64,000 nt of DNA. Origin: SSC4 sp964443225 (lineage in GTDB: Bacteria > Chloroflexota > Anaerolineae > SSC4 > Amarolineaceae). A model generated the notes under the pieces. It was not told where the DNA came from and did no database searches. It was given only the letters and a program-made list of their open reading frames with translations. Below, piece after piece: positions 26,764-34,429 of this stretch (the first letter of the stretch is position 1; each line of letters opens with the position of its first letter). A program made the position numbers and the translations under genes. The DNA lies in assembly GCA_964443225.1 (NCBI GenBank), contig CAYUCC010000017.1, positions 14,988 through 78,987 on the forward strand. Direction: 5' to 3'.

Positions 26764-28137
26764 TCAACAACTTTGACCAAACTCGCCGGACGCAATCATG
26801 ATGTCGAGCATATCGACGAGTCCGGAACCATCGATGTCGTACGCCGGGGCGGTAGTCAGCCACGCACCCGCGACCAGCTGGAGGTCCAGCACGTTGACCA
26901 CGCCGTCCAGATTGACGTCACCGGACAGGATGCAGCGCTCGTAAGCGCCAATATCAACGGTACGCCCGCGCACACGGGGATAGCCGCTGCCGCGCTGGTC
27001 GGTGGTGAGACCGGCAGCACCGGCATTGTTGCCGGCCTGGACGGCCGGGCTGTCCGCGCGCAGGGCCATCGTCAGTGTTGGACCGCCGTTGTGGGTCAAC
27101 GGGTCCAGGTTAGGGTCATTGGTGACGCTGCCCGGGCAGTCCAGGTCATTTTCCACCAGGTTGGCGGTATTGGTCGCCAGAACGCCCAGGTTGGCGCAGT
27201 CGGTGGCAGTCCCGCTGTTGGCCAGGATTGTATTGATCAGTTCGAGCGTGCCGCTGTCGGCGTTGTACAACCCGCCGCCCGCGGCGTCGGCTGAATTGTC
27301 ACTGAACGTGCTGTTGACCACCACCGCCGTACCGACATAATTGTAGAATCCTCCACCGTCGGACAGGGAGGAATTGTTGTGGAAGGTGCTGTTTTCGATC
27401 GTCACGCTGCCGTCGGCTTTGTCGATGGCACCACCGCCAAAGGCGTCGTTGCCGCTGAAGGTGCAGCCGCTGACGGTCAGCTCACCGGTGACCACCTCGA
27501 TGGCGCCGCCGTAGTCGGTCGCGGCATTGTCGACGAAGCTGCTTTCACTGATGACGAGCGTGCCGCGGGTGATGATGGCGCCCCCGTCGATGCCCTGGCC
27601 GCGGGTCAGTGTGAGACGGTTCAGGGTCACGCCGGTGTTGAGTGTTATGTCGAAAATGCGCCGCGCATTGTTGCCGCTGAGGGTGATGCCGGGTGCGGCG
27701 CTGCCGTCGATCGCGAGGTGCTTGTTGAGCGCGATCGTGGTCGACGTCAGCGTGATAGTCTGGCCGGCCAGGGCTGGCGCGAACGTGATCGTACCGTCAG
27801 CGCAGAGGTCGGCCACAGCCTGCCGCAGCGTCCCTGGGCCGCTGTTGGCGATGCTGGTCACGGTAATGGCAGGCTGGCACTGCCACGGAGCAGGCAAGGC
27901 CGCCGGCAGCGCGGGTTGGCCTGCAATGAACGCGGTCGCGGCCAGCGCACTTAGGGCTTGAAAATGAATAACTTCCTGCAAAATGGCGGGAATTCGCCGC
28001 AAATCACGGGAAGTTATTCTTTTACGAGCCCTAAGCGCACCGGCGTGGAATGTGCCTATTGCACGTGCGGCAAAATAAGTCAGTACGATGGGACGCCATA
28101 TCGAGACGGCGCGGAACGGGTCGAGTGGTGACATCAT
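26764..28137 (-). CDS. Secreted choice-of-anchor-Q beta-helix protein with dockerin-like tail
   Basis: A 457-aa exported protein. The N-terminal region carries hydrophobic export segments and then a right-handed parallel beta-helix with ITVTSIANSGPGTLRQAV, many GGAI and GGGLYN turns and the choice-of-anchor-Q end LTHNGGPTLTMALRADSPAV. The last 60 residues form a dockerin-type-I-like pair: GDVNLDGVVNVLDL and YDIDGSGLVDMLDI, each with Ca-binding D-x-D/N-x-D-G patterns. The ATG pair at 28137/28134 has AGGAG upstream. Thirty codons near the N-terminus are a MITE-like insertion (27951-28034) that keeps the frame. Probably a surface adhesin or enzyme; ligand unknown. Confidence 0.82.
   Translation of the reverse strand: MMSPLDPFRAVSIWRPIVLTYFAARAIGTFHAGALRARKRITSRDLRRIPAILQEVIHFQALSALAATAFIAGQPALPAALPAPWQCQPAITVTSIANSGPGTLRQAVADLCADGTITFAPALAGQTITLTSTTIALNKHLAIDGSAAPGITLSGNNARRIFDITLNTGVTLNRLTLTRGQGIDGGAIITRGTLVISESSFVDNAATDYGGAIEVVTGELTVSGCTFSGNDAFGGGAIDKADGSVTIENSTFHNNSSLSDGGGFYNYVGTAVVVNSTFSDNSADAAGGGLYNADSGTLELINTILANSGTATDCANLGVLATNTANLVENDLDCPGSVTNDPNLDPLTHNGGPTLTMALRADSPAVQAGNNAGAAGLTTDQRGSGYPRVRGRTVDIGAYERCILSGDVNLDGVVNVLDLQLVAGAWLTTAPAYDIDGSGLVDMLDIMIASGEFGQSC
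27951..28034. mobile_element. 84-bp MITE-like element inserted in a coding region
   Basis: Terminal inverted repeats start TTAGGGCT and end AGCCCTAA, and the arms extend to about 26 nt with few mismatches (inner ends AATAACTTCC and GGAAGTTATT). A central GGCG/CGCC hairpin contains GAATTC. The element is flanked by a 6-bp direct repeat, GCGCAC, at 27945-27950 and 28035-28040, the mark of transposition. Element plus one duplication is 90 bp, exactly 30 codons, so the host gene stays open. No transposase is encoded. Confidence 0.82.
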
Positions 28138-28585
28138 CGGTTTTCTCCTTCGACGCAGATGACGCATCCTGCGATCAGCATCGCACCGCCGATGGTCTCG
28201 GCGACCTGGCGTAAAATTGACGTGGGAAATCTACTTTTGAGCAAGCGGTTTCCGCCCAATATCGGCCTTCGGTCGAACATCTATAACACACCGGGCGCGT
28301 TTGCCTTATGACCGGCGTCATAAGCCGTGCGTATTGTGGATTATTTGACCCCAGGTGCGCACAAGCTATAATCTTGGCATACCGCCACACCCCAAATTAG
28401 GCCCCCATTTGATGGAACTCCCGCAACTCCCGCATGCTGCGTCGTTTGTGGCCAGCGCCCGCCTGCAAAGCGGCCGGTGGTATGCATCCCGATTCCATCA
28501 CCCATGCCGCGACAAGGCCCGCCAGGACACTGTCCGCGGTACGTTCCTACCATCTGATGCCTGATGCGTACACAAGGAGGATCGA
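28138..28585. other. Divergent intergenic region, 448 bp
   Basis: No gene is supported. It contains the promoter at 28345-28372, a long leader of about 200 bases, and an AAGGAGG site at 28574-28580 for the YadA-head-like gene. The part beside the minus-strand gene shows no clear promoter. Confidence 0.5.
28345..28372 (+). promoter_or_regulatory. Promoter upstream of the YadA-head-like gene
   Basis: TTGACC (28345-28350), a 16-bp spacer and TATAAT (28367-28372). It implies a leader of about 205 bases. Confidence 0.65.
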
Positions 28586-30292
28586 ATGAACCGCCAACGT
28601 TTTGTGCTACCCCTGTTCGTACTCTTGATCGTCTTTACCCTTGGGCCGGTGGTCGCAGCCCGCGACATCGCACCCAGCGCCGACGGACCCAATGCCACCT
28701 ACGATCCCTTCTTCGATGTGGTCGCCCCCTTTGGCCAGATCGACGTCGCTGATATCCAGGGTGTCGCTGCGCTCTGGGACACGAGTGGTGTCTACGCCGC
28801 CCCCTATTGGAACCTGACCGGTAATGCAGGCACGAATCCCGCCGCCAACTTCGTCGGCACGACTGATTACACCATCCTTGAATTCAAAGTCAACAGCCAG
28901 CGCGCCTGGCGCATGGAACCGACGGCTTCCACTCCAAATCTGATCGGAGGCCACGCATCGAACTTCGTCTTCAACGGGGTGGTGGGGGCGACGATTGCCG
29001 GTGGTGGTGGAGCCGGTGGGAATTCCAACCGGATTACCGACGATTATGGCACGATTGGCGGTGGGCAGGTCAATGTAGCCGGTGACCTGACCGGTACGAC
29101 CAGCGATCACGCTTACGCCACCGTTGGGGGTGGCACCTTCAACGTCGCCAGCGGTTGGCGATCGACGGTGGGAGGCGGTTGGGGCAATACGGCCAGCGGC
29201 GAGTCGGCCATCGTGGCCGGGGGCAGCAATAACACCGCGGCCGGTGTGAATGCGACCGTCGCCGGCGGCACTTCCAACAACAGCGCCGGCCTTTATGCCA
29301 GCATTGGTGGGGGGTTCGATAACACCGCGAATGGCAACTGGTCCACGGTTCCGGGTGGTCGTTCAAGCGACGCCGTGGGTGACCACAGTTTCGCGGCGGG
29401 TCGCAGGGCCAAAGCCAACCACAACGGGGCGTTTGTCTGGGCGGATAGCACCGATCTCGACTTTGCCTCGAGCGCGGCAAATCAGTTCCTGGTGCGGGCT
29501 GGCGGAGGGGTGGGGTTGGGCACCAGCCAGCCGGGTAACCAGCTCCACGTGGTGGAAGCGATCGACGATTCGGCGACGCCGGCGAACCACGTGACGCAGA
29601 TCCAAAACAGCTCCGCCGGAAATTCGGCCGACGTACTGGCGTTGAAGATTGGTTACACCGATGCGCCGCTCATCAGCAACAATTACATCACCTTTTTCAA
29701 GGGTGACGACAGCTCGGTCGGTGCCATCGAAGGCAACGGTAGTGGCGGTGTGGTGCTGTCCGGTCCGGGCAGTTTGTTTGCCGTGTGGCTGCCCCAGCTG
29801 GATGCCGCCGAGGACCTGGCGCCAGGCGAGATTGTGGGCGTGATAGAGGGTCGGATCAGCAAATTTGCTGAGGCTGCCCAGCAGTACCTGGTGATTGCGG
29901 ATGGGCCGATTGTCGCCGGCAACGATCCGGGCGGTGATCAACGTGCGACGGCGGCACCGGTGGCGCTGCTTGGCCTGGCACGTGTACGGGTGTCGGGCCC
30001 GGCGCAGTTTGGGGATTGGATTGTGCCTTCAAGGCTGTTGGACGGCACCGGCCGCGCCGTTGCGCCGGGCCAGGTCACCGCTGAAGACTATGCAGCCGCG
30101 GTGGGCCGCGCGTGGGAAACCTCGGCGGTGGAAGGTGTGCATATCGTGCAGGTGGCCATCGGCCTGCCAGGGGCTGATCCTGCGATCGTGCGGCGCCTGG
30201 ACCAGGCGGAGGATCAGGCCGGCCTGCTGGCTGAGCTGCAGACGCGGCTGGCAGCTTTGGAGCGAGTGGCGGGTGGTATCGTTCAACGGTGA
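28586..30292 (+). CDS. Secreted YadA-head-like repeat protein with C-terminal coiled coil
   Basis: A 568-aa exported protein with signal peptide RFVLPLFVLLIVFTLGPVVAA. Residues about 130-285 hold repeats of the type TVGGGWGNTASGESAIVAGG and SIGGGFDNTANGNWSTVPGG, resembling the left-handed beta-roll head repeats of trimeric autotransporter adhesins. The following domain (LVRAGGGVGLGTSQPGNQLHV) is as in tail-fibre or head-neck proteins. The last 40 residues are a heptad coiled coil (LDQAEDQAGLLAELQTRLAA). There is no YadA outer-membrane anchor, as expected for an envelope without that export route. AAGGAGG precedes the ATG. Confidence 0.78.
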   Translation: MNRQRFVLPLFVLLIVFTLGPVVAARDIAPSADGPNATYDPFFDVVAPFGQIDVADIQGVAALWDTSGVYAAPYWNLTGNAGTNPAANFVGTTDYTILEFKVNSQRAWRMEPTASTPNLIGGHASNFVFNGVVGATIAGGGGAGGNSNRITDDYGTIGGGQVNVAGDLTGTTSDHAYATVGGGTFNVASGWRSTVGGGWGNTASGESAIVAGGSNNTAAGVNATVAGGTSNNSAGLYASIGGGFDNTANGNWSTVPGGRSSDAVGDHSFAAGRRAKANHNGAFVWADSTDLDFASSAANQFLVRAGGGVGLGTSQPGNQLHVVEAIDDSATPANHVTQIQNSSAGNSADVLALKIGYTDAPLISNNYITFFKGDDSSVGAIEGNGSGGVVLSGPGSLFAVWLPQLDAAEDLAPGEIVGVIEGRISKFAEAAQQYLVIADGPIVAGNDPGGDQRATAAPVALLGLARVRVSGPAQFGDWIVPSRLLDGTGRAVAPGQVTAEDYAAAVGRAWETSAVEGVHIVQVAIGLPGADPAIVRRLDQAEDQAGLLAELQTRLAALERVAGGIVQR

Positions 30293-30367
30293 TGGTATGG
30301 AACTGCAATCTTGCCGCACTGGGGCCCGCCTGGGTCATCGCGAGTGACATAAATCAGGAGGCAGCTC

Positions 30368-31270
30368 ATGGATCGGACATATGTGATGGAGTTGGTAAGA
30401 TCGCACCAGGTTGGTGAACTGAGCCGGCGCGAATTCCTGGCGCGGGCCGCGGTGGCCCTGGGGAGTGTTACGCTCGCCAACACGGTGCTCGCCGCCTGTA
30501 TGCCAGTCACAGGACCGACGGCACCGGTGGTTGTGGCCACGCTGCCGCCGACACCGCAGGTGCCGCAGGAGGTTACGCCGGGCGTGCTCGCGCAGATGGT
30601 GAATTACCCCGACGGCCAGGGTGGCACGCTGACAGCTTACGTCGCGCGGCCGGCCGGCGAAGGCCGCTGGCCGGCCGTGATCGTCATCCAGGAGTGGTGG
30701 GGTTTGAACGAGCATATCCAGGACGTCACGCGCCGCTTTGCCGCCGAGGGGTTCGTCGCCCTGGCGCCGGATTTGTACCACGGCAAGGTCGTGAGCGAGC
30801 CGAACGAGGCGCGCAAGCTGGTCATGGCGCTGGATATGGACAGCGCGGTACGCGAGATTCAGCGGGGCATCGACTACTTGCTCAGCCAGCCCGCAGTGGC
30901 GGGTGAGACGGTGGGGGTCACCGGTTTCTGCATGGGCGGCGGGCTGACCCTGATGACTGCATTGGCCGAGCCGCGGGTGGGTGCGGCGGTGCCCTGGTAC
31001 GGCCAGACACTGACCGCCACGCAGGCCGCACAGGTCAAAGCGCCGGTGCAGGGGCACTACGGCAGCTTGGATGGGGGGATTCCGGTGGCTGCGGTGCGGG
31101 CGATGGGTGAGGCGCTGACGGCGGCGGGCGTGCCGAACGAGATGCACATCTATGAAGGGGCGCAGCACGCCTTCTTCAACGACACGCGTCCGAGTTTCGA
31201 TCCCGATGCGGCGCAGCTGGCGTGGACGCGGACGCTCGACTGGTTCCGGAAGTACCTGTACGCGAAGTGA
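30368..31270 (+). CDS. Dienelactone hydrolase family lipoprotein, Tat-exported
   Basis: A 300-aa alpha/beta hydrolase. The N-terminus carries a Tat signal, SRREFLARAAVALG, followed by the lipobox VLAAC, so the enzyme is probably a surface lipoprotein. The hydrolase domain has VIVIQEWWGLNEHIQD near residue 105, the nucleophile motif VTGFCMGGGLTLM with Cys near 195, and the catalytic His in GAQHAFFND near 270. AGGAGG sits 6 bp before the ATG. The last codons and stop (AAG TGA) are also the first bases of REP copy A. Confidence 0.9.
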   Translation: MDRTYVMELVRSHQVGELSRREFLARAAVALGSVTLANTVLAACMPVTGPTAPVVVATLPPTPQVPQEVTPGVLAQMVNYPDGQGGTLTAYVARPAGEGRWPAVIVIQEWWGLNEHIQDVTRRFAAEGFVALAPDLYHGKVVSEPNEARKLVMALDMDSAVREIQRGIDYLLSQPAVAGETVGVTGFCMGGGLTLMTALAEPRVGAAVPWYGQTLTATQAAQVKAPVQGHYGSLDGGIPVAAVRAMGEALTAAGVPNEMHIYEGAQHAFFNDTRPSFDPDAAQLAWTRTLDWFRKYLYAK

Positions 31271-31341
31271 CCGGCACCGTGTCTGGTGGAGCGCGGCAGC
31301 GGATGGGGGTGTGTCTCAGGGTGACCAGGTGCCGGTCACTT
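31265..31341. repeat. REP element, copy A (AAGTGACCGGCACC arms)
   Basis: AAGTGACCGGCACC (31265-31278) and its exact complement GGTGCCGGTCACTT (31328-31341) flank about 49 bp. The left arm overlaps the stop codon of the hydrolase gene. Copy B at 32143 has the same arms but a different centre. Confidence 0.85.
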
Positions 31342-31573
31342 TGCAGGAATTCCTAATGTAGCCAACCATCTTAACCGCAAAGGGCACAAAGAACGCAAAG
31401 AATCGCTTGTTTGGTTGGTTTCGTACCGCGGCTTTGCGTTCTATGCGTCCTATATGGTTGAGGCTGCGCCACTTTTGGAATGACTGGTCACTTTGTGGGC
31501 GCCTTGACCTGTATGCCCGGCCGTGCTAAAATCCGTCATCGATGTAGGCTGTTTGAACAACAGGGGTGCATTA
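31271..31573. other. Intergenic stretch with repeats
   Basis: It holds REP copy A and then an AACCGCAAAGGGCACAAAG segment (about 31372-31400) related to the inverse repeat at 41884-41921. No gene or clear promoter is seen before the BrnT remnant. Confidence 0.55.
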
Positions 31574-31843
31574 ATGTCGCCTTACCGTTTCTGGTGGGAC
31601 GAACTCAACATCGAACACATCGCTGACCATGGCGTTGAGCCATACGAAGCTGAGGAGGTCATCGATGATGACCTCCTCGTGGTTCGAGCAGGATAAGATC
31701 GCTACGCCGCGTATGGCCAAACCGACGGCGGACGCTATCTGATCGTGGTCTATGCCGTCAAATCGCATCAGCGCGTTCGCGTGATCACCGCTCGTGACTT
31801 GACGAGCGCAGAGAAGAAACGTCTGAAGCAGTGGAGAGATTGA
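31574..31843 (+). pseudogene. BrnT-family toxin with in-frame nonsense codon
   Basis: Ninety codons encode a BrnT-like ribonuclease toxin: RFWWDELNIEHIADHGVEPYE, then YAAYGQTDGGRYLIVVYAVK and RVRVITARDLTSAEKKR. Codon 41 is TAA (31694-31696), in what should be a continuous RAG-x-DRYAAYG. Both halves are otherwise well conserved, so the mutation looks recent, unless it is a sequencing error or is read through. The antitoxin gene starts 2 bp after its stop. Confidence 0.78.
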
Positions 31844-31844
31844 T

Positions 31845-32126
31845 ATGCCCAAATTGCCCAAGTTCAAGAACGACCAAGAAGCTGTAGATTGGTTCGATGC
31901 ACACGACACCAGTGAGTACATGGGCGATCTGGAGCAGGTATCCCAACCGCCAGCCGTTGTGCGTACCCAGTTTCCGGTGAAGCCGGTGGACGTGCGCATG
32001 CGCACCGATTTCCTGGAGGCCATTCAGAAAGTGGCCGAGCGCCAAGGGATTCCCTATCAGACGCTCGTGCAGCGCTGGCTGATGGAGAAGCTGCGGCAAG
32101 AAGCGCCCGATTTAGTCGCGCCGTAG
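31845..32126 (+). CDS. CopG/RHH antitoxin partner of the BrnT remnant
   Basis: A 93-aa antitoxin. The N-terminal half (KFKNDQEAVDWFDAHDTSEY) would contact the toxin, and the C-terminal half (DVRMRTDFLEAIQKVAERQG, then IPYQTLVQRWL) is a ribbon-helix-helix DNA-binding fold. It follows the broken BrnT gene directly. A truncated paralogue lies at 33074. Confidence 0.85.
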   Translation: MPKLPKFKNDQEAVDWFDAHDTSEYMGDLEQVSQPPAVVRTQFPVKPVDVRMRTDFLEAIQKVAERQGIPYQTLVQRWLMEKLRQEAPDLVAP

Positions 32127-32421
32127 GTGACCATCGTATGCGAAGTGACCGGCACCTGCGCGCGGCGCGACTTCGTCAGCCGGCGCGCGTAACTCGATGA
32201 GCTGACGGTGCCGGTCACATTTTCGCGGGTTCGCGTGGCACCGTCGATCCACCCCTGTACTTTCTCCTACACCCAACCTGGTGTATAATTCCATCCAGTT
32301 GACCGGACCAGCGACCTCGTGCCATCCCGCCGGCACGAGGGGCTGGCGCCGCTGGCCCGGCTGCGTCGATCCGATGCGGCGCGCAGACCCACGCGCCTCC
32401 CGCCCGCCTGAGGAGTGACCG
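32127..32421. other. Intergenic stretch with REP copy B
   Basis: It contains REP copy B (32143-32220) and a TATAAT hexamer at 32284-32289 with only a weak -35 region. GAGGAG precedes the DUF499 fragment. Confidence 0.5.
32143..32220. repeat. REP element, copy B
   Basis: AAGTGACCGGCACC (32143-32156) and GGTGCCGGTCACAT (32207-32220) are nearly perfect inverted arms around a GC-rich centre containing GCGCGCGGCGCG. The arms match copy A. Confidence 0.85.
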
Positions 32422-32643
32422 ATGCTCGTTTCCGTCAAAGACGCCTGCACCCTGCAAGACAACGCCCTCGACGTCCGTGTGGCCGACCAGATCGAACAGC
32501 TCGACGAGCTGATCCGCCTCGAAGGACACGGCGAGGCGTTCTTTGCCAAAACCCACGACGTGGCGCGTGAAGGGACAATGACGTCGCCAAGGCGCGCACG
32601 ATCCGCCTGGTCGTGGCGACCGATGCGGCGTGTGAGGGATTGA
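32422..32643 (+). pseudogene. 5' fragment of a DUF499-type ATPase gene (defence-associated)
   Basis: The first 50 or so codons (VSVKDACTLQDNALDVRV, ADQIEQLDELI, GEAFFAKTHD) resemble the N-terminus of large DUF499 ATPases found in anti-phage gene clusters. The match then breaks at about 32565-32577 and the frame runs out in helicase-derived DNA at 32643. The start codon and GAGGAG site are intact, so a 73-aa chimeric peptide could be made. The family call is from memory of its N-terminus. Confidence 0.55.
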
Positions 32644-33059
32644 ACCTGCAGACGTTGGGCACGTTGATCAACGTCGATCTCCCCTGGAACCCGTCGCGGC
32701 TCGAGCAGCGGCTGGGGCGCATCAAACGTTTTGGCCAGGCCCGGCGCAGCGTGGACATGCTCAACCTGGTGTACCACGACACGCAGGACGAGGCCGTCTA
32801 CCGTGCTATTTCGCGCCGGCTCAAGGACAAGTTCGACATTTTCGGCGGGCTGCCGGACACCATCGAGGACGAGTGGATCGAGGACGTCGCGCGGTTGGAG
32901 GAGATGATGGACCGTTACATCCATCTGCGCCAGCAGGCGCGTAACGCCTTCGAGCTGCGTTACGAAGCCAGCGTCGAACCGGACGCGCATCCCTGGGAGC
33001 TGTGCGCGCGGGTGCTGTCGCGCCAGGATATTGTGGCGAAGATGTCGGAGCCGTGGTGA
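32571..33059 (+). pseudogene. 3' fragment of an SF2/SNF2-type helicase gene
   Basis: This open frame encodes only the C-terminal end of a helicase: motif V as RLVVATDAACEGLNLQ, motif VI as RLEQRLGRIKRFGQARR, then a family-specific helical tail ending KMSEPW. It has no proper start, motif I or DEAH box. The upstream sequence belongs to the DUF499 fragment in another frame, so a large deletion joined two neighbouring defence genes. Confidence 0.8.
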
Positions 33060-33073
33060 GTGGAGAAACTGAT

Positions 33074-33295
33074 ATGCTCCAATTGCCCAAGTTCAAGAAC
33101 GACCAGGAAGCTGCAGATTGGTTCGATGCGCACGACACGAGTGAGCACATGGGCGATCTGGAGCCAATACCCGAACCGCCGGCCGTTGTGCGTACCCAGT
33201 TTCCGGTGAAGCCGGTGGACTTGCGCATGCGCACCGATTTCCTGGATGCCATTCAGAAAGTGGCCGAGCGCCAAGGGTGTGTCCGAGGAGGGTGA
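33074..33295 (+). pseudogene. Truncated second copy of the CopG antitoxin
   Basis: Its first 68 residues match the antitoxin at 31845 with 10 substitutions, and it breaks off after AERQG. The C-terminal helix and the IPYQTLVQRWL segment are missing. The similarity starts in the tail of the lost toxin gene (AGTGGAGA before the ATG). With the intact copy it forms a direct repeat of about 220 bp on both sides of the DUF499/helicase remnant. Confidence 0.8.
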
Positions 33296-33373
33296 GGTTT
33301 TCTACGATGACGGCATTGTGGTAAAATATTGTCATCTCACTCGAGAAGCAAAGGCAAACGGCAGGTGACAACA

Positions 33374-33676
33374 ATGACCAGCACCACCATTCCTAGCGGC
33401 TTGTGGCCGCACTTTCAGGAATACGACCCGCAGCTTCTCGACCGCGAACAGGACGCCGACCTGATTATCCAGCGCACGCTCGAGTACGGCACGTGGGAGG
33501 AGCTGCGCTGGATGATGACATCCTACGGGGCTGATCGGATTCGTGAGTTTGTCCGCCTGCGCGGTGAGCGGCTGCTATCGGCCGCGACGTTCACTTACTG
33601 GCGCAAGCTGCTGGGCGTGCGGCGCTGGCGTCACTCGCCGTTTGCCCGCGAGGCCAGGCAAGTATGGCCGTTTTGA
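33374..33676 (+). CDS. DUF6922-type protein, partner of an AbiEii-like toxin
   Basis: A 100-aa protein resembling the small DUF6922 family encoded just before AbiEii-type nucleotidyltransferases: LWPHFQEYDPQLLDREQDAD, LIIQRTLEYGTWEELRW and FTYWRKLLGV. The ATG at 33374 was chosen; longer starts at 33329 or 33365 are possible. Its end overlaps the start of the truncated AbiEii gene by 13 bp, so it is now an orphan antitoxin-like gene. Confidence 0.65.
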   Translation: MTSTTIPSGLWPHFQEYDPQLLDREQDADLIIQRTLEYGTWEELRWMMTSYGADRIREFVRLRGERLLSAATFTYWRKLLGVRRWRHSPFAREARQVWPF

Positions 33677-33816
33677 CCCCCCATTGGGACGCGTTGACGT
33701 CCGAAACCAGGCAGGCTTTCCGAATCGCGGCCAGCCTGCCTGCCATCCAGCGTTATTATCTGGCGGGTGGCTACTTCTTGGGCAGCTTCGGCGTCAACCT
33801 GATTCGACTCGCATGA
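33664..33816 (+). pseudogene. N-terminal remnant of an AbiEii-type nucleotidyltransferase toxin
   Basis: Fifty codons begin like AbiEii-family nucleotidyltransferases (HWDALTSETRQAFRIAASLP, then AIQRYYLAGG), but the reading becomes unrelated just where the catalytic domain should start and stops at 33814. The catalytic GS..DxD part is gone. Confidence 0.65.
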
Positions 33817-33858
33817 TACCAGCACCAACGTGGGTGATGTGGCGCATAGGAGGACCTC

Positions 33859-34230
33859 ATGATCATGCAGCTCACCGTCAATGAGACAACGGCGGCCCAA
33901 TTGGAACAGGTCGCACGTGACAAGGACACAACCACCCAACAGCTTGCCGAGCAGGCGATTCGAGAGTTTCTGCGCGCAGAGGCCCGGCACAGAATGCAGC
34001 GCGAAATGCAGGCGTTTGTCGCAATGCACAGCGAGTTATTCAAACAATATCGTGGAGAGTTCGTGGCAATCCACCAGGGCCGGCTCATCGATCATGATCG
34101 CAGTCAGCTAGCACTCTACCTCCGGGTCGAAAAAAGATTGCCATCCACACCCGTGCTGATCAAGCAAGTATTGGATGACCCTCAAGAGGTCTATACATTT
34201 CGTTCTCCCACACTGGTTGACTCTCCATGA
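33859..34230 (+). CDS. DUF5678 protein with N-terminal RHH-like segment
   Basis: A 123-aa protein. The first 45 residues (MQLTVNETTAAQLEQVARDK) look like a CopG-type ribbon-helix-helix. The C-terminal half (YRGEFVAIHQGRLIDHDRSQ, VEKRLPSTPVLIKQV) matches DUF5678, which often sits next to a small retropepsin-like protease. Its stop overlaps the next start as ATGA. Confidence 0.7.
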   Translation: MIMQLTVNETTAAQLEQVARDKDTTTQQLAEQAIREFLRAEARHRMQREMQAFVAMHSELFKQYRGEFVAIHQGRLIDHDRSQLALYLRVEKRLPSTPVLIKQVLDDPQEVYTFRSPTLVDSP

Positions 34231-34425
34231 AGCTGTTAACATATCCGTACAGTCAAACGTATGTGCCGGCCATACCTGTGATCGAACTGGGCGTAAGCCA
34301 GCCTGGCAACCGTCAACCAGATCTTACCGTGTCAGCGGTCATCGATTCTGGCGCGGATGGCACATTGATTGAAGTCCGTGTGCTCGAAGCAGTGGGGGCG
34401 GCCTATTGTGTTGGTAGGGGAATGT
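34227..34425 (+). pseudogene. Truncated retropepsin-like aspartic protease
   Basis: The frame starts normally (KLLTYPYSQTYVPAIPVIEL) and contains the active-site motif AVIDSGADGTLIEV, but it diverges after VLEAVGAA. The C-terminal half of the fold is missing and the frame continues only as out-of-frame exonuclease sequence to 34511. Retropepsins act as dimers, so a half domain should be inactive. Confidence 0.65.
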
Positions 34426-34429
34426 CAGC

